Shown: piece after piece, positions 60,740-64,000 of the stretch
Position numbering within the stretch: the stretch's first letter is position 1
How the letters are laid out: every line of letters starts with the position of its first letter
Assembly (NCBI GenBank): GCA_014728115.1
Contig: WJME01000220.1
Span: 1-64,000, forward strand
From: Candidatus Zhuqueibacterota bacterium
Lineage (GTDB): Bacteria; Zhuqueibacterota; Zhuqueibacteria; Residuimicrobiales; Oceaniaggregativiventaceae
Length of the DNA stretch: 64,000 nt
Direction of reading: 5' to 3'
Made by a program: the position numbers and the translations under genes
Notes under the pieces: model-generated
Told to the model about the DNA's origin: nothing
The model's input: only the letters and a program-made list of their open reading frames with translations
Database searches by the model: none

Positions 60740-61985
60740 AAACCATCTTAAAGACCGCACACTTTATATTCCGCAAATGTCTTACGAGGGGGCAGCCTGT
60801 ATGGCGGCGGCTTTTCGGTCTATTGGAATCAATGCACGACCATCCCCGGATGGAAATGAAAAAACATATGAATTGGCTCGTAAATATTTGTCCGGTGACG
60901 AGTGCTTGCCTGAAGCCATCACATTGGGAAATTTTTTAAAGGTTACAGAGATGCCGGATTACGATCCGGATAAAGTTGCTTTTATGATGCCAACCTCCAA
61001 TGGGCCTTGCCGTTTTGGGCATTATTTGCCTTTGGCGCGCAAAGTGTTCAGAGACCGTCAAGAACCGGTGTTATTTCTCTCGCCTTCAAGTAAAAATGGA
61101 TATAAGGATATCGGACGAGACGCAAACGAGTTGGTCAGAACCGGGTGGCGGGCGGTTGTCGCTTCGGATATATTGCGCAAGATGCTGCATAAAACACGCC
61201 CCCTGGAAGAGTCTGCCGGGGACACAGATCGTGTATTCCATAAAGCTCTGGAGCAGGTATGCTCTGCCATTGAATTGCAGAATATTTCTCATGAACAGCG
61301 TCTGAAAAGCATGATCAATGCCCTCACGGAAGCAAGAGATCAATTCAGAAAAATCCCTCTGGACAGGAGCAAAAAGCCGCTTTTAATAGGGATGGTGGGA
61401 GAGATATTTTGCAGACTGAATACCTTTAGTAATGATCATTTAATCCGAACCATAGAACGTCATGGTGGTCAGGTATGGCTTTCTGATGTCGCGGAATGGG
61501 TATGGTACACCAATGATGAGCAGGTTCTGAACCTTTCTCGCGAGGGCAAGTCCATCTCGTTTGGTATGCTTGGCTGTAAAATCCGGCATGCGGTAATGCG
61601 CCGGGATGAACATCGTCTTTTGGCTCCTTTTCATAAGGATTTAAAAGGCTGGGAAGAACCCGGGCATATCCGACAAATCTTGGATCTGAGCAGACCCTAT
61701 TTGCCCAGAGAAGGTTCACATGGTGAAATGGTCTTAAGCGTGGGGAAAGCTCTCTGGTATCACCAAAAAGGGGCCGCCGGTGTCATCGATATCAGTCCGT
61801 TCACATGTATGAATGGCATCATATGTGAGACCGTTTATCCGCGAGTGACCCGCGACAAGAATGGGTTTCCGATACGAATTTTTTACTTTGATGGGCTTCA
61901 AGCTGACATGGATGGTGATATCGAAATATTTTTAGAGTTGGCCCGATATTATCAGCAAAATAACAAAGGAAAAGGAAATGGCTAA
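60729..61985 (+). CDS. HgdB-like partner of the long activase
   Basis: 418 residues of the 2-hydroxyacyl-CoA dehydratase D-component (HgdB) superfamily. Conserved cysteine settings: SYEGAACMAAAF, SGDECLPEAITLG, NGPCRFGHYLPL, GEIFCRLNTF, GCKIRHAVM and FTCMNGIICE; several probably bind an iron-sulfur cluster. In many anaerobes the same domains form one protein of about 1400 residues; here they are two genes overlapping by 11 bases. ATG 60729 has GGGGA nine bases before it; GTG 60708 and ATG 60720 are alternatives. It overlaps galM by 8 bases. Confidence 0.85.
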   Translation: MDSENHLKDRTLYIPQMSYEGAACMAAAFRSIGINARPSPDGNEKTYELARKYLSGDECLPEAITLGNFLKVTEMPDYDPDKVAFMMPTSNGPCRFGHYLPLARKVFRDRQEPVLFLSPSSKNGYKDIGRDANELVRTGWRAVVASDILRKMLHKTRPLEESAGDTDRVFHKALEQVCSAIELQNISHEQRLKSMINALTEARDQFRKIPLDRSKKPLLIGMVGEIFCRLNTFSNDHLIRTIERHGGQVWLSDVAEWVWYTNDEQVLNLSREGKSISFGMLGCKIRHAVMRRDEHRLLAPFHKDLKGWEEPGHIRQILDLSRPYLPREGSHGEMVLSVGKALWYHQKGAAGVIDISPFTCMNGIICETVYPRVTRDKNGFPIRIFYFDGLQADMDGDIEIFLELARYYQQNNKGKGNG

Positions 61986-62955
61986 CAGATTTCGTATCGA
62001 TAGTTTCGAGGATGCAGAAACAAAGTGGCGAGTATTCGAACTCGCTTATGAGGCAGATGATTCTGATCAATCACTCTATGCAGGAATCGTACCCGAGGCC
62101 GGTGCGAATCTATATTCTCTCAGAATCGGTAAAGATGAGTTACTGTGGCAAGCCCCATCGATTCGCGATGTTCAGACCCGGGAATATGGTATTCCGGTTT
62201 TGTATCCGACACCAAACCGGGTGAGAAATAGTGAATTGAAATTTTCAAAGGAAATATTTCGATTCCCTCCCAATTGGAAAGAACACTTTTTACATGGTCT
62301 GGTGCATGGGACGCCCTGGAAGGTGGATCATTTTGAGGCCGATTCAGACAAGGCGTTGGTTCGTTGCGATGTCGATTTTCACCCCGGTCATCCTTTATTT
62401 GAACTCTGGCCCTTTGACCATCGTATTCGTATGGATTTTCAGCTCGAATCAGATGGGGTAAGAATATTTTTTAGAATCCATAACCGGGATTCGCGGCCAT
62501 TGCCTTTTGGGTTTGGCTTGCATCCGTTTTTCAAATATCTGGATAACAAGCAGGATACCCGTTTGTGTGTGCCTGCCTCAAAGCATATGAAGGCAGTTGA
62601 TTTGTTACCCACTGGAGAATTGGAACCGCTGCACCCACCATACGATATAGATTCTCCAAAACCCTTGTCTGATATCTATCTCGATGATGTCTTTTTGGGG
62701 ATCAGGCCCGAGACACCTGCCTGGTTTGAAATGGCGAATAAGAGAATCAAGGTGACATTAGAGGCGTCCAAAGAATTTACTCATATGGTGATTTTTTCAG
62801 AAATTCCGGATTTTTTCTGTGTTGAGAACCAAACGTGTTCCACGGATGCACACAATCTCTACGACCAGGGCTTTATCAAAGAATCGCATTTGCTCATCGC
62901 AGAGCCGGGTCAGGAAATGAGCATGTGGGTAAAATATCGCATCGAAAAATTATGA
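61978..62955 (+). CDS. aldose 1-epimerase family protein
   Basis: 325 residues of the galactose mutarotase fold. Features: VPEAGANLYSL at the N-terminus, PVLYPTPNRVRN, HGLVHGTPWKV (His), FGFGLHPFFKY (second His) and CVENQTCSTDAHNL (C-terminal Glu region). It interconverts alpha and beta anomers of a hexose, substrate unknown. AAGGAAAAGG precedes the ATG. The overlap with the HgdB-like gene suggests co-transcription but gives no functional link. Confidence 0.88.
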   Translation: MANRFRIDSFEDAETKWRVFELAYEADDSDQSLYAGIVPEAGANLYSLRIGKDELLWQAPSIRDVQTREYGIPVLYPTPNRVRNSELKFSKEIFRFPPNWKEHFLHGLVHGTPWKVDHFEADSDKALVRCDVDFHPGHPLFELWPFDHRIRMDFQLESDGVRIFFRIHNRDSRPLPFGFGLHPFFKYLDNKQDTRLCVPASKHMKAVDLLPTGELEPLHPPYDIDSPKPLSDIYLDDVFLGIRPETPAWFEMANKRIKVTLEASKEFTHMVIFSEIPDFFCVENQTCSTDAHNLYDQGFIKESHLLIAEPGQEMSMWVKYRIEKL

Positions 62956-63008
62956 ACATTTTGTCGCTTTTTCGTAGAGCAAAAGTTTTCAAGCTTTCCA
63001 AGCATTTC

Positions 63009-63037
63009 TTGACTCTTTAAACTTTTTTACCTAGTTT
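63009..63037 (+). promoter_or_regulatory. candidate promoter of the isomerase gene
   Basis: TTGACT at 63009-63014, 17-base spacer, TAGTTT at 63032-63037 (weak). Downstream, GGGTATC occurs twice (near 63065 and 63095), each followed by GAATCT within a few bases, a possible operator repeat. Confidence 0.4.
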
Positions 63038-63194
63038 TAATCTGAAAACAGTGTGCACTATATGGGTATCATGAATCGAATCTATTTGAAACGCGGGTAT
63101 CGAATCTGTTACTGGTCTTCGACTATTTGTGCGCTTAAAACGACGGTCTTTTCGTGACCCAAAAACCTAAATCACTCTAAACTTGGAGGAATGT

Positions 63195-64000
63195 ATGATT
63201 CGTCCTATTACATTATTTACAGGGCAGTGGGCAGATCTTCCCATAGAAACGCTTTGCCAAAAGGCTAAAGAATTTGGTTATGATGGTATGGAATTAGCTT
63301 GTTGGGGAGATCACTTTGATGTATTCAAGGGTGCCGAGTCCAAAGCCTATTGCGATGACAAACGCGCTTTACTGGACAAGTATGGTCTCAATGTATGGGC
63401 CATCAGCAATCATTTGGCAGGTCAATTGATTTGTGACCCCAATAATGATGCCCGGTCAGACGCCTTTGTGCCTGACGATGCTAAAGGTGATCCAGAGAAG
63501 AAACGTCAATGGGCCATCGAAAGCATGAAAGCTGCGGGAAAGGCCGCTAAAAATCTCGGTGTCAAAGTCGTAAATGGATTTACCGGGTCTTCAATCTGGC
63601 ACCTCTTGTACTCTTTTCCTCCAAATGATTTTAATGAAATCGAGGCGGGTTATGAATATTTTGCCGAGCTCTTTAATCCGATTCTCGATGTATTCGAACA
63701 AGCAGGTGTTCGTTTTGCTCTCGAAGTCCACCCAACAGAGATCGCATACGACTTTGTTACCTCGAAAAAGACACTGGAAGCCATCAACTATCGTGAAAGT
63801 TTTGGATTTAATTTTGATCCCAGCCATTTGATCTGGCAGGGTATGGATCCTGTTAAATTCCTGCAAACCTTTCCGGATCGTATCTATCATACTCACATGA
63901 AAGACAGTACAGTGATGCTTGATGGGACCACGAGCATCCTGAGTGGTCATCTTCAATTTGGCGAATTGGGGCGAGGTTGGGATTTTCGCTCTGTGGGTCG
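63195..64000 (+). CDS. sugar phosphate isomerase/epimerase, TIM barrel (3' end cut)
   Basis: The frame runs from ATG 63195, after GGAGGA, to the end of the window (268 codons). It reads [20 protein letters not shown], then [57 protein letters not shown] and RIYHTHMKD, the metal-binding Glu, Asp and His pattern of the xylose-isomerase-like TIM-barrel family (IolE/IolI, UxuA-like). The specific sugar is unknown. The preceding aldose epimerase gene suggests a carbohydrate-use locus continuing past the window. Confidence 0.9.
   Translation, partial: MIRPITLFTGQWADLPIETLCQKAKEFGYDGMELACWGDHFDVFKGAESKAYCDDKRALLDKYGLNVWAISNHLAGQLICDPNNDARSDAFVPDDAKGDPEKKRQWAIESMKAAGKAAKNLGVKVVNGFTGSSIWHLLYSFPPNDFNEIEAGYEYFAELFNPILDVFEQAGVRFALEVHPTEIAYDFVTSKKTLEAINYRESFGFNFDPSHLIWQGMDPVKFLQTFPDRIYHTHMKDSTVMLDGTTSILSGHLQFGELGRGWDFRSVG

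Overview
The window reads as chromosomal DNA of an uncultured, Gram-negative, anaerobic bacterium, most likely of the FCB superphylum (Calditrichota, KSB1, Marinimicrobia or a relative). The signs are a PorV/UPF0164-like outer-membrane barrel next to a giant secreted repeat protein with a type-IX-secretion-like C-terminal domain, BatA-type and GmhA proteins, a group II geranylgeranylglyceryl-phosphate synthase, a single-chain pyruvate:ferredoxin oxidoreductase and an acyl-CoA dehydratase activase. No sequence search was possible, so the phylum is an inference. Almost everything is on the + strand and tightly packed, with many GTG and TTG starts. No insertion sequence, prophage, CRISPR array or rRNA gene is visible.

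Positions 1-9700: a partner-switching pair (PP2C phosphatase and STAS antagonist) whose proteins share a helix-turn-helix-like domain, then obg, dprA, two tRNA-Ser genes, gltX followed at once by tRNA-Gln(CTG), an envelope barrel protein, tRNA-Arg(TCG) and a minus-strand orphan ATPase. Positions 9700-18600: a mitochondrial-type EF-G on the minus strand, pgsA, a HAD phosphatase, and pyruvate:ferredoxin oxidoreductase with its usual dihydroorotate-dehydrogenase-like neighbour.

Positions 18600-22560 form one dense RNA and DNA-maintenance cluster: tRNA-Glu, tRNA-Arg(ACG), tadA, two tRNA-Ser, tRNA-Ala, the large SRP RNA, dnaX, ebfC and recR. tadA, whose bacterial substrate is tRNA-Arg(ACG), begins 6 bases after that tRNA. 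dnaX carries a run of ten A exactly where a short gamma subunit would end. Positions 22650-30460: pgpA, cinA, thpR, recA, recX, a PLP-dependent sulfur amino-acid enzyme and alaS. Positions 30480-40400: GGGP synthase, a PHP phosphatase, gmhA, a BatA-like VWA protein, hflX, a sigma-54 response regulator, a beta-propeller protein and folC. Positions 40400-48660: rho (with a long leader), rpmE, prfA, prmC, a phosphomannomutase, rnr and a flavin reductase.

Positions 48660-57590 hold the most unusual locus: a 1914-residue secreted protein of about eleven DUF11-like repeats in an alternating two-type pattern, followed by a 977-residue PorV-like barrel, CARDB and OmpA-like fusion, behind a near-consensus sigma-54 promoter with an upstream dyad. 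Positions 57640-64000: a large acyl-CoA dehydratase activase and its partner as two overlapping genes, an aldose 1-epimerase, and a sugar-phosphate isomerase/epimerase cut by the window end.

Four genes (obg, gltX, prfA and the activase) have an intrinsic-terminator hairpin just upstream of their start codon, which suggests attenuation or controlled read-through as a local habit. The sigma-70 promoters I could place are mostly TTGACA/TTGACT, 17 bases, TATATT/TATCTT.
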